In this document: piece by piece, positions 54,301 to 64,000 of the stretch
How positions within the stretch are numbered: position 1 is the stretch's first letter
How the letters are laid out: the number at the start of each line of letters is the position of its first letter
Assembly: GCF_040954835.1 (NCBI RefSeq)
Contig: NC_090704.1
Coordinates: forward strand, 11,863,501 to 11,927,500
DNA: 64,000 bases
Source: Lepisosteus oculatus
Lineage: Eukaryota > Chordata > Actinopteri > Semionotiformes > Lepisosteidae
Direction: 5' to 3'
The notes under the pieces: model-generated
Database searches by the model: none
The model's input: the letters and a program-made list of their open reading frames with translations, nothing else
Told to the model about the DNA's origin: nothing
Program-made: the position numbers and the translations under genes

Positions 54301-57300
54301 GTGGAATCCGCTTGGTGTAAGTTACAATGATCTGCTTTTTTGTTTTCTTTTTTTAAGTGCATAGTTCTGCAAAAAGGTGGTGTTTTCTTTAGAACGCACT
54401 TTTTTTTCTTTTAACCTTTTAATACTCTTTTCATAGTATTGGAAACAAGTCAAGGAAAATAAGATACTGTTGTTTAATAGTTTATTTCTGAAGTAAGCCG
54501 TGATTTATTTCCTAAAATGAGAACATAAAGTTTTTCATTGCACACAGAAATGTAGCATTCACAGGTGGTCCATATGAGGAAATATTTAGCATAAGTACTA
54601 TTAAAGAATTTACAGAAGAAAACTCTGCTTTTAAAGGGAAGTTGCATTTTTTGTGCAAAGAAACTATTTGTAAAGGAAATCCCGAAGCCTTTCCTTTTTT
54701 ACTGATATTTTTTTTTTGGACCCAGGCGAGTTATGGAGCTTTTTACACAGGACTGGAGCCTGTCACGTAAGCTCAGGGTGCCTGCCATCAGTCGCCTTCA
54801 GAAGATACACAATGTTGATGTTGCACTTCAGGTCCTCAAAGCAAGAGGAGTTGATCTAAATGACGAACATGGTGAGTTTGTATTTCATATTATTTATGTA
54901 GGCCTTATATTTAGTTCACGTGTTGAGCATGGTCTTTTTTTTTTTTTTTCCAAGGAGCGACAATTGACTCAAGAGATATAGTGGATGGGCACAGAGAGAA
55001 GACTCTGACACTGCTGTGGACAATCATTTTTGCTTTTCAGGTAAGTCATGTGTGAGTTTATATTTGTAGTTTTAAACTGCAGTTTGAGTTTACCCATATT
55101 TAATGTCCTCTCGTCTGTTCTCATCAGGATCTCAATTGCAGAGACTGCACTAACTAAATTGTATTTACTGCAGGTTGATATTTTACTTGATGAGACCCAG
55201 CTGGAGGAGGAAATTGGTTTCCTCAGAAGAGCATGGAGGACACGTCAAAAGCTTACAGCGCTACAGTCCAACCATGGCCTAGTGGAGAAAACAAAAAATG
55301 AAAGCAATAACATTTTGAAGGGCAGCAGGAAGATGAATCTATTGATGGACTGGGTGAATGCTGTATGCATATTTTACGATGCAAAAGTAGGTCGCTTACT
55401 TTTTCTTAAAGCTTGCAAACCTTTTCAGTATTTCTTCATGTTTGTGTGATAAACATCGCTGATTGTGAATAATTTGTACTTTTGTTTTCCCAAAATGTAA
55501 TTATGAATTGTACACCTTGTGTACCTTTTATCATTGTTCTTTCTGTTTCTTTTTCCAGGTTGAGAACTTCACTGTCTCGTTCTCTGATGGGCGAGTTCTT
55601 TGCTACCTCATCCATCACTATCATCCTTGCTATTTACCTTTAAGTGCTGTTAGTAAGAGTACAACACAGACAGTAGAATGTGGTCAGCGTGGAACAGTTG
55701 GACTAAATAGTTCAACTAGTGACTCTGAGAGCTCCTTTGATGTTTGGCCTGAATCCCAAAATGGTAATTAAGTTTGTGACCACTTATGTATTGCGTATCT
55801 AAGGGGTTCAGATTTGTGCTATGATTACATTTTAATACAAATAGCACTTTTTCTTCATAAGTTCTGCTGTACTAGGGGGTTGTGTAGAAAACTAGTTTGC
55901 TTTAATAATAAATTTCAGCTTACCTTGAGGACTTCTTGATGTTAAATTTATTAGTATTCATTAAGTTGCCACTAGACGTTCTAAGGCAAATGAAAGCTGA
56001 ATATGTGCATTTGTGGCTCGTCTACTGATTTCTAAAAGTGCAAAAAGGACACTATGAAAATACTGAGTACATCTTAATACCTGAGTAGGCTTTGTACATT
56101 GCATCTGGCTTCTATGTGATTTATCTGTGGTCTGAGCTTTTTCTTCACATTGGTAATGTATATTTGTAACTAACTTATTATCCTTTGATTACTTTAGTTA
56201 TTTTGTGCTAAATTAATCGGTTGAAAGAAGAGAACATAATTTTCACGTTACTTTCAAAAACAGGCACCTCGACATTGATGCTTTTCAAAGAGCTCTTGGA
56301 AAAGGAGAGGAAGAATTTCCAGTTGGTGAATACAGCAGTGTCTTCCCTTGGAGGAGTGCCAGCAATGATAGATCCTGCTGATATGTCTAATACTATTCCA
56401 AATGAAAAGGTGTGTTTACTATTAAATTCTACATTACCCTTTCTCAGTTTTAGTGAACTTTATAGATATTTTGAATTTATTTTTGTCCTGTTTCTCAGAG
56501 AGCCAAAATACTATTGTGCTACATTCATTTTTACAATGAGCTACTCAAAGCCTGTGATGCATAGTGTAGTGAAAGCTCTGGGACAGTTATACATTTTAAA
56601 CTATGTATTGGATAGGTTAAATTGGTATTTGTCCTTTTCTAAGAAAAAAGGAAAAGATGAAGATGTTTTATGTAGAATACTGTATTAAAATTCCGAGTCC
56701 GAGCATGAGCATAAAAAAAATAGACATGACACTTCTAGTTACAGAATTGTAATACATATTCATTGAGTTAAACTTTGACATGTAAATTAATTAAAATTAC
56801 TAATTGAATTGATTTGCATAATATTTAGTGTTTAAATGTCTTTGCATTTAAAAGCAATGTTGACATGATGTAGCACATATAGCTTTTAGTCTCTGGGATT
56901 TGGAGTTGGTCTTTAGAATTATTCATTGTAAAATATAAAAATACAGTTGCAATAAACAAATTGAATCTCTCTCTGCACATTTCTCATTCAATCAAGCAGA
57001 AGACCCAAACTGGACTAATGCACCACTGATAAACTTTTACTATTCATGATACTTTTTGTCTATATTGCTCAATTTATGATTTTCAGGTTTTACCATTAAG
57101 ATGTTTTTTCTTTTTCAGGTTGTTGTCTGTTACCTCTCTTTTCTTTGTGCCCGGCTTCTGGATCTTCGTAAAGAGACTAGAGCTGCTCGAGTTATCCAGG
57201 AAGCATGGCGGAAATTCAGACTGCAAATGGAGCTAAAGCTTTATGAGGTACAAAAATCTTATTTTGAATACTGTATTTTGTCATCTTTGTAATCTAGTGT

Positions 57301-60300
57301 ACCTAGTGATTACAAGTTACAATCTAGTGATGTGTTTTTTTTACTTTGAAGTGCTGTTCTCTTAAAACTGGTTTCGTATTTTCTTAACTATAGGCAAAAA
57401 ACAAAGCTGCACTCAAAATTCAATCAGCTGTTCTGAGGTTTCTTCAGCGTCGAAGAAATGAGAGGAAAAATATGGCTGCACTTCTCATCCAGACATCCTG
57501 GAGGGGATATATTGGAAGACAGAAAGTCAGAGAGATGAAAAGAGAACAGCTTCATATTCTTCAGAACTCTGCTGCAGCCACTATCCAGGTATAGATTGTA
57601 TTGCTTCTTAAGTCTGTCTCAGTTGATATTAGAGGTGATGCATTTGAAGGGTGCTTTGTTTTTATTAGCCTTGCTAACAATTGAATGTTTTATTTTTTAG
57701 AGTCTAATTTGGTTGTTCTTAAACTTCCTTAGATGCTGTCTTACTATGTATAAAACGACGTTCTGGCATTGCATTAAACCATTTCATCTCCCACTCTTTG
57801 CAAGGAAACTGCAATATTGCAAGGAAAGCTCAATGCCTTACCAGATATCCCTAAATTAATTTTAATTATTCAATTATAAAATTTTCAATTAAAGGATCTA
57901 AAGTGAACTGTCAATCAAAACCGGAGCTAGTTAACATGGGGAAGAATTTAGTGGTGCAGTTTTAATTTCTTTTAAAAGGCTTTCAGTCAATTTAAGTTGT
58001 TCTGCCATTTTGTCAGCGAAAGTCATGTGAATCAGATTTTTCCTGTTCCCTAGGAACACGAGTCACTTACCTCTTCAGAAAGAGTTAACAGGCAGTGAGG
58101 GCTACAGCATGAGGCGATAAGGAAACATTGCTAGACTTGTGTTATCAAGACTAGATTATTTTCTGTTAAGTAGTACATGTATGAATTATGTTTTCGATTA
58201 TATAATTGTTCTGTTATGGAATTAAAGTGCTATTCTTTTTTTCAGGCACATTGGAGGAGATATTCTGCTGTGAAAAAGTTCCAGCAATTGAAGTGCTGCA
58301 CTATTGTAATCCAAGCCTATGCAAGGATGAAACGTGCATTTGTTGCATACCAGAACGTTCTATCAGCTGCGAAAACAATTCAGAAACACTGGAAGGCACA
58401 CCAGTTGGAAAGAGCAGAACGCCAAAAATATTTAACCCTGAGGCGTTCAGTGGTCATTATCCAGCGAGGGTTCAGGAGATGGAAGGCTCGTGCTTTAAAG
58501 AAGATGAACAGTGCTGCAGCAGTAATACAGGCTGCATTCCGCAGCTGGCAGAAACGAAAAGCTGAAAGAAAAAATCAGGCAGCTGTGAAGATACAGTCAT
58601 GGTACCGCATGTGCAAATACCAGAAAAAATACGTTGACATCCAACAGAAAATGATCAAAATACAGGCATGGTATAGAGGTAGTAGGACACAACGCTTGTA
58701 TCAAAAAACTAAATGGGCTGCCGTGTGCATACAAAGACATTACAGAGCTTACAGACAATGTAGAGCTGATCGGGAAAGATACTTATTGACCCAGAGAATG
58801 ACCACAGTCATCCAGTCCTTCTACAGAGGAATGAAAGCGCGATGGCATGTCAAGGAAATAAAGGCAGCTACTGTCATCCAGTCTTTTTGGAGAATGAAGA
58901 GGGAGAGAAGGAAATTTTTAAATGCAAAGCAAAGTGCTGTCATTTTGCAGTCCTGCCTAAGAAGATGGAATGCATGGAAGAGGTACCAGAAAATGAAAAG
59001 GTCTGCCATCGTGATCCAGAATCGTTATAGAGCATATGTTAGTGGCAAAAAAGTGCAGGCTGAATACAACAGAATTCGGTCTGCTGTAATTTCTCTGCAA
59101 TCAGCGTACAGAAAATGGCAAGACAGAAGAAAGGCACAGATGCACCGGTCTGTGGTCAAAATTCAGGCCTGGTATCGTGGTTACAGTGCTCGAAAGAAAT
59201 TCAGAATGGTAAAAGAAGCCACAATAAAAATCCAGTCTTATATTAAAATGGTGCAAGCTCGTCAGCATTACTGCAGTTTAAAGAAAGCCACACTTCAAAT
59301 GCAGACGTTGTACAGAGCCAATAAACTCTGTCATCTGGAAAGGACAGAGTATCAAAGGAAACGTGATGCTTGTATTTGTCTCCAAGCAGCTGTTAAAGGA
59401 CACTTGCAGAGGAAACGTTTGGATACTTGGAGAAAGTCTGCAACTAAAATTCAGTCTTTTTTCAGAATGTACAAGACAAGAAGTCTGTACCTAAAAATGT
59501 GTAGTGCCACTGTCATTATTCAGAAACGCTTCAGGGTGTATAGGGAGTGTGTCAGATGCAGACACCAATTTTTGGAATTTAAAGCAGCAACCATATGTTT
59601 ACAGGCAGCATATAGAGGCTATAGTTTGCGCAAAATGATTAAATACCAGAACAAATCTGCAACTATTATCCAAACAGCAGTCCGAGCTCACATTCACAGA
59701 AGAAGGTTTGTAGAAATGAGGCAAGCTTCCGCTGTAATTCAGAGGTGGTTTAGGGCTTGTAAAGAGAGGCAGAAGATTAGAGAGACCTATCTGAATATGC
59801 AAAGAGCAGCTCTTACTCTTCAGGCAGCTTATCGTGGTCACAGAGTACGTAAGCAAATGTTGAAACATCATCGAGCAGCAACAGTGATTCAAGCAGCCTT
59901 TAGAATGTTTGTGATTCGCAAAGACTTCCTCCGTTTAAAGCAAGCAGCTGTGTCTGTACAGAAACGTTTCAGGGCTAAGATAGCAGGCCAGAACCAGAAA
60001 CGGAAATATCAGAATCTTCGTAAGTCAGTAGTGAGACTTCAGGCATTGTGGAGAGGGCAAACTGTCCGAAAACAAATGAGAAAATGGCATGATGCTGCTG
60101 TGGCAATACAATCACTTTACAGAACACATGTGGCGCAGTCTATGTACAGATCAAAGAAAAGGGCAGCTCTTGTATTGCAGCGCCAATACAGGGCTTACTA
60201 TTTAGGGAAGAAACAGCATTATCAGTATGTGCAAATCAGAAAAGCTGTGATAGCTGTGCAGGCAGGGTTCCGTGGCATGAAAGCTAGGAGAGAACTGAAA

Positions 60301-63300
60301 GAAAAACACAGAGCAGCTACTACAATTCAGGCAGCATTTAAAGCCTATAGCTGTAAGAAAAAACTTGCGTCTTTCAAAAAGGCGGCAACTTTCATCCAGC
60401 AATGGTATCGGGCATGTTCTGTTGGCCGGCATCAATGTCAAGAATTTATTAAGCTAAAACAAGTGGCTGTGAAACTGCAGGCAGTTTATCGAGGGTCCAA
60501 AGTAAGGAAAGACATGAGAAACATGCATCAAGCAGCAACAGTCATTCAAGCGAATTTTCGAATGTACAAAGCAAGAATTGTTTACCGTGCAATGAAATTG
60601 GCAGCAACCATCATACAGCAGCATTACAAAGCCTGTGCAAGAAGAAATCAGGAACGTAAAAAATATCTGTTACTGAAAAGCTCTGCTGTTGTTATACAGT
60701 CAGCGTACAGAGGTATGAAAACTCGCCTGCAAATTCAGAAAATGCACAGAGCAGCAACCGTGATTCAAGCAACTTACCGAAAGTACAAACAACATATCGT
60801 GTTTAGAAGGTTTTGCTGGGCAGCAAGTGTTATACAGCAACGATACAAAGCCCATAAAATCAGAAATATTGAAGTTAAAAAATACAGAGCAAAGAAGAAC
60901 GCAGCTGTTGTCATTCAGTCAGCTTTCCGTGGCTTTAAATCTAGACGGCAAGTTATGGAAATGCACAAAGCTGCAACCATTATCCAAAGGACATTTAGGA
61001 CTTACTGTGAGCGCCGACGGTTTCTTTCACTTAAAGCAGCTTCTGTTGTAATTCAGCAGAAATATCGAGCTACTGTTGCTGCAAAAACAGATCGAAAAGT
61101 CTATCTGATGCACCGTTGTGCCATTGTTGCCTTACAGTCTGCCTACAGAGGTATGAAGGACAGAAGAACGATCAGAAAGATGCATCAGGCGGCCACCGTA
61201 ATTCAAGCTGCATTCAGAATGCACCGAGCTAGAATACCATTCCAAGCAATGAAGCTTGCAGCCACCTTAATACAAAAGTATTACAGGGCATATGTAAATG
61301 GAAAAAATGAAAGACAAGCATTTATAAAGCTTCGAAACAGTGCGGTACTGATACAAGCAGCTTACAGAGGTATGAAGGAGCGACGACAGTTACAGGCAAA
61401 ATGCAAAGCTGCTGTAGTTATTCAAGCCAAATTTAGAATGCACTTGCATAAGTCTTATTACAAGAGGCTGCAGTGGGCTGCTCAGTTTGTGCAACAGCGA
61501 TACAGAGCAAACAAAATAAGGGAGACTGCAATGGAAATGCTCAAGTCAAAGAAGCACGCTGCAATTTTGATTCAGTCCGCTTTTCGTGGCATGAAGTCCA
61601 GACAATGTGTAAAAGACATGCACAAAGCTGCCAGTATTATTCAGAGTAGTTTTAAAGCGTACAGAGAACGCAAGAGGTATCTTTCTGTTAAATTGTCTGT
61701 CCTTGCAGTTCAGCAAAGGTATCGTGCCACAGTAGCTGCAAAGCGACAGAAAGAGCACTACAGTTCTTTGCGTCATGCAACCTTAACCATACAAGCTGCT
61801 TATAGAGGTTTTAGAACAAGAAAGGAAATTCGTCAAAAACATTTGGCAGCGACAGTGATCCAGGCTGCATTCAGAAGTCACAGGGAAACCGTGAAATTCC
61901 AGGCAATGAAAATGTCCTCTCTCATAATTCAGAAGCATTACAAAGCTTACATTCAAGGTAGAAAGGATAGAGAGAAATATTTAAAATTAAGATTGGCTGT
62001 CGTGACCATTCAAGCAATGTTCAGGGGTAAAAGGGTTAGACAGAATGTAGCAGAAATGCAGAAAGCTGCAAGTACTGTACAAGCCAGTTACCGAATGTAT
62101 AGACAAAGGATGGCTTTCAAGAGGATGAGATGGGCAGCCAGTGTACTCCAGCAAAGATTCAGGGCTCATAGAGTAAGAAATTCTGAGATGCTCCGTTATC
62201 AAAGCATAAGGAAGGCAGTGGTGTGCATCCAGGCTGCATTCCGTGCCCAAAGAGCAAGGAAGCTGGTTAAACAAGTTGGAGCTGCCCGAAAAATTCAATC
62301 CGTTTTAAAGATGTTTCTGAGGCGACGTCATTTCTTAAAGCAGAAGGCTGCCTCTGTTGTAATTCAGTCTGTATACAGGAGCTACAGAGCAAGAGTCTCT
62401 TATACAGCCATGCGGGTCTCTGCAGCAGTAATCCAAAGGTGGTACAGGTCCTGCAGAGTTGCTCAGAAACAACAAGCCAAGTATCATGCAATGAAGCAAG
62501 CAGCACTTACATTGCAGTCTGCTTATCGAGGGATGGTTGCAAGAAAGTTCCTAAAACATAAGCGAGCTGCAGTCAAGGTTCAGTCTGTGCTCCACATGGT
62601 CATGTATCGTAGGAGATTTTTAAAACTTCGATCAGCTACAGTTAGATTACAAGCTTCATTTAGAGCTTATGCAGCTATGAAACAGTTCAGACGGTACAGA
62701 ATGGCAACCCTGACTATTCAGAAGCATTACAAGGCCCACAAAGCAAAGAAAGCACAGAGATCCACTTACCTGAAGACTTTGGAAAGTATCCGAAAGCTTC
62801 AATCAAGAGTGCGTGGATACCTTGAGTACAGGAGATTCCAAAGGATCAAGAAGAGTACAGTAACTATTCAGGTAAACAATAACTGTTTATTTACGGATAG
62901 GAGAATTATAAAAAATCTACTTAATTGGCAAAATCATTCTTAACGTATAATTTGGAGTTTTTCTTCAATTGTTTTTTTTTACTGATTCAGTTATGTGCAG
63001 CAGATTAAACCGTTCTATATTCTTAGATATGGATACATTGGGTTTTTTTTCATTAGTCATTTTTCATTCCTGTCAATTGATAGATCAAAGTGCTGACACT
63101 TAATATTGGTGGGATTTCTCCTAATAGGTGTTTTTTATAATAAGATGACAAATATAAGATGACAAAAAATTGTCAGTGGAACTTACCTATAATAAAACAC
63201 AGTCAAATATTGTTTTGGATATGTAGAATTACATCTGGTAGTCCTGCTGCAGCATATACAAGCATTTAACTTATATTTACATTTGCAATGTTTGAGCTAT

Positions 63301-63833
63301 GTTCATTTTGTATAAATATTTTCTGCATGCAATTTAGAGATTGTGAAATTCTGAGTAACTAATAAAGTATGGATTGTACGTGGTTTTTTTTATTAAACAG
63401 GCCTTTTACCGTGGCTTTGTACAGCGGCTGGTGTTCCTACAGTATAAGACTTCCGCCACAAAAATACAGAGATATTACAGAGCCCATATACTTCAGAAAA
63501 CAGAGAGGGCTAAATTCTTGGAGTTGAAGAAGTCTGCAATTGCTGTACAGGTATGAAACCCGCCGTTTGAACTTTAGAATATGTGAAGAAAATATCTTAT
63601 GAATTATTCCATCTAACTGTATATGCTCAGCTCAGGATTTTCTGCCATCGTGACCCTTTGTTGCAGGCTGTGATCCGAGGCTACTTGGCTAGACAACTTG
63701 CCATGAAAATGCGGGCAGCACGTGCTATCCAAGCATGGTATAAAGGCGTCCTTGTGCGCAGAGATCTTCTGGCAACAAAGAAAGCCATTGCGACAGTTCA
63801 TCGCTGTATTCAAACAAGGCAAATAAGAAACAG
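45465..63833 (+). CDS. ASPM: ASPM, 21 coding exons, 3' end beyond window
   Basis: Abnormal spindle microcephaly-associated protein: it binds microtubule minus ends at spindle poles with calmodulin and katanin and is needed for mitotic spindle focusing. Exons: 45465-45794, 48223-48366, 48516-50118, 50366-50461, 50848-50946, 51062-51208, 51444-51689, 52560-52627, 53522-53663, 53769-53899, 54141-54316, 54726-54871, 54955-55040, 55174-55386, 55559-55763, 56264-56409, 57119-57247, 57394-57588, 58246-62871, 63401-63550, 63667-63833. The joined frame is open for about 3,081 codons. Order: ASH domain, disordered region, two CH domains, IQ array. The human protein is about 3,477 residues, so the C-terminal part (last IQs and armadillo-like region) is off the right edge. 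One intron is GC-AG (after 50118); the rest are GT-AG. Confidence 0.96.
46850..47700 (-). mobile_element. 5S-derived SINE (D), 5'-truncated, split by a LINE
   Basis: 46858-46905 matches the SINE 3' end (AGCACTTTTCTGGACACTCC). 47480-47700 resumes with the next part of the body (CACCTGGATGATGCGACAGC ... TTTGGCCAGGACAC). The 5S head is missing. Located in ASPM intron 1, in the opposite orientation to the gene. Confidence 0.8.
46906..47479 (-). mobile_element. Rex1/L2-like LINE 3' fragment nested in SINE D
   Basis: On the minus strand a frame reads [20 protein letters not shown], then [13 protein letters not shown] and [15 protein letters not shown]. This is the familiar C-terminus of fish Rex1/CR1/L2-type LINE ORF2. 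Its 3' UTR follows and ends at ACTTTATTAATCCTGTGAGG (plus strand, near 46910), a common fish LINE end. It is 5' truncated and non-functional. Confidence 0.75.
48516..50118 (+). CDS. ASPM: ASPM exon 3: long disordered region
   Basis: A 1,603-base exon starting [16 protein letters not shown], coding about 534 residues rich in S, P, K and E. It includes recurring S/TP sites (TPRI, SPVT, SPVL) expected of a mitotic phosphoprotein, and a basic KKRKSDE. There is no folded domain. It is weakly conserved apart from its start. The frame runs 14 bases past the proposed donor to a stop at 50130-50132; splicing at AGCAG|GCAAGA joins correctly to the next exon. Confidence 0.92.
50366..50946 (+). CDS. ASPM: ASPM exons 4-5: duplicated small exon
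   Basis: Exon 50366-50461 (96 bases) codes ...[15 protein letters not shown]. Exon 50848-50946 (99 bases) codes ...[15 protein letters not shown]. Both are phase 1 to 1, similar in length, and share AQSQL(I/T)F(S/I)KPV after an S/T/K-rich lead, so they look like a tandem exon duplication. The human protein, as I recall it, has one such segment. Too short for the open-frame length limit, found by splice reading. Confidence 0.85.
51062..53899 (+). CDS. ASPM: ASPM exons 6-10: conserved region before CH domains
   Basis: Five exons: 51062-51208 ([20 protein letters not shown]), 51444-51689 ([17 protein letters not shown]), 52560-52627 ([20 protein letters not shown]), 53522-53663 ([19 protein letters not shown]) and 53769-53899 ([19 protein letters not shown]). 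These are among the most conserved ASPM segments. The intron 51690-52559 holds a 5S-derived SINE. Open frames reading across exon-intron edges here are artefacts. Confidence 0.94.
51893..52403 (-). mobile_element. 5S-derived SINE (E) in ASPM intron 7
   Basis: The plus strand starts TTATATAGTGCTTTTCTAGA and ends with the complement of the 5S head (GCTTAGCTTCAGTGGGTTGT ... GAAGTGATATGGCTGC). It has an internal deletion and is more diverged than copy A. Opposite in orientation to ASPM. Confidence 0.82.
54141..57247 (+). CDS. ASPM: ASPM exons 11-17: two calponin-homology domains
   Basis: CH1 spans about residues 1003-1138 ([72 protein letters not shown]). CH2 spans about residues 1190-1345 ([77 protein letters not shown]). 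CH domains in ASPM mediate microtubule/actin-type binding. The last exon of the group (57119-57247) ends with the start of the first IQ motif ([11 protein letters not shown]). Confidence 0.94.
57394..57588 (+). CDS. ASPM: ASPM exon 18: first IQ motifs
   Basis: A 195-base, phase-0 exon. It codes [17 protein letters not shown] and [16 protein letters not shown], ending AAATIQ|, so the next exon continues an IQ motif across the junction. Acceptor AACTATAG, donor CAG|GTATAG. Confidence 0.92.
58246..62871 (+). CDS. ASPM: ASPM giant IQ exon (4,626 bases)
   Basis: A single exon of 1,542 codons made almost wholly of IQ motifs (xIQxxxRxxxxR), calmodulin/myosin-light-chain binding helices. Units recur in sets of three over about 70-75 residues. 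A typical set is a [12 protein letters not shown] motif, then an AATxIQ(Q/K)xYxA motif, then an AVxIQSAYRG-type motif. Acceptor TTTTTTCAG before 58246, donor ATTCAG|GTAAAC. A large exon at this place is a known hallmark of vertebrate ASPM. Open frames in other frames are shadows. Confidence 0.96.
62872..63400. other. ASPM intron after the giant exon
   Basis: AT-rich intron with no recognised element. The giant exon's frame runs a further 24 codons past the donor to a stop near 62943, which is intron, not coding. Confidence 0.6.
63401..63833 (+). CDS. ASPM: ASPM exons 20-21: further IQ motifs
   Basis: 63401-63550 codes [20 protein letters not shown] through SAIAVQ. 63667-63833 codes [20 protein letters not shown] through RQIRNR, ending AACAG|GTAACC in phase 2. 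Later exons are outside the window. Confidence 0.92.
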
Positions 63834-64000
63834 GTAACCAAACAAAATTTGAGGGTAATTGAATTTACTTCTGTACAGTTTAAGAACTAGAGCAGGATAC
63901 CATGTGTATATATATATATGCACACTTACATACAATACACTGTATATGCATTGGAGATTCTTAGTCATGGGTCTGAAGGATGCCAGTGGTTGGAATGGTT

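Overview
The window is vertebrate genomic DNA. It is AT-rich and intron-rich, with GT-AG splice sites and many short interspersed repeats. It holds parts or all of three genes in the order CRB1 (minus strand), ZBTB41 (plus), ASPM (plus). From memory, this order and these relative orientations match human 1q31.3 (ASPM-ZBTB41-CRB1) read in reverse. Several things point to a ray-finned fish with a fairly compact genome, possibly a non-teleost such as a gar or bowfin: short introns, a full-length Tc1-like element, 5S-rRNA-derived SINEs with ATT tails, and Rex1/L2-like and L1-like LINE fragments. The species call is inference.

Layout. Positions 1-27,280 hold eleven coding exons of CRB1 (crumbs 1), from the signal-peptide exon at 27,205-27,280 to the last extracellular EGF exon at 813-939. 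That last exon can be read through to a stop at 690, giving an alternative hydrophobic C-terminus. The standard membrane/cytoplasmic exon is not visible and probably lies left of base 1. Spliced, the visible exons give 1,336 codons in one frame. Positions 27,281-34,457 separate the divergent CRB1 and ZBTB41 genes and hold repeats plus a candidate ZBTB41 promoter. Positions 34,482-41,058 hold all ten coding exons of ZBTB41 (907 residues: BTB domain, acidic region, 14 C2H2 fingers). Positions 41,059-45,280 hold the ZBTB41 3' end and intergenic DNA. Positions 45,465-63,833 hold the first 21 coding exons of ASPM (about 3,081 residues: ASH domain, disordered region, two calponin-homology domains, a long IQ array including a 4,626-bp exon). 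The gene runs off the right edge.

Mobile DNA: five or six copies of a 5S-derived SINE (two split by later LINE insertions), a 1.5-kb Tc1-like transposon, a Ty3/gypsy-like 5' LTR with its primer-binding site, two MITE/foldback-like inverted repeats, and several old tRNA-derived SINE fragments. Nearly all lie in introns or between genes.

The three genes do not form a pathway. CRB1 organises apical polarity in photoreceptors and epithelia, ZBTB41 is a putative zinc-finger transcription factor, and ASPM acts at mitotic spindle poles. I found no previously undescribed multi-gene system. The best leads are the conserved-looking read-through C-terminus of CRB1, a CDE/CHR plus double-CCAAT cell-cycle promoter at ASPM, a tandemly duplicated small ASPM exon, a GC-AG intron in ASPM, and a perfect CTCF core carried by a SINE.
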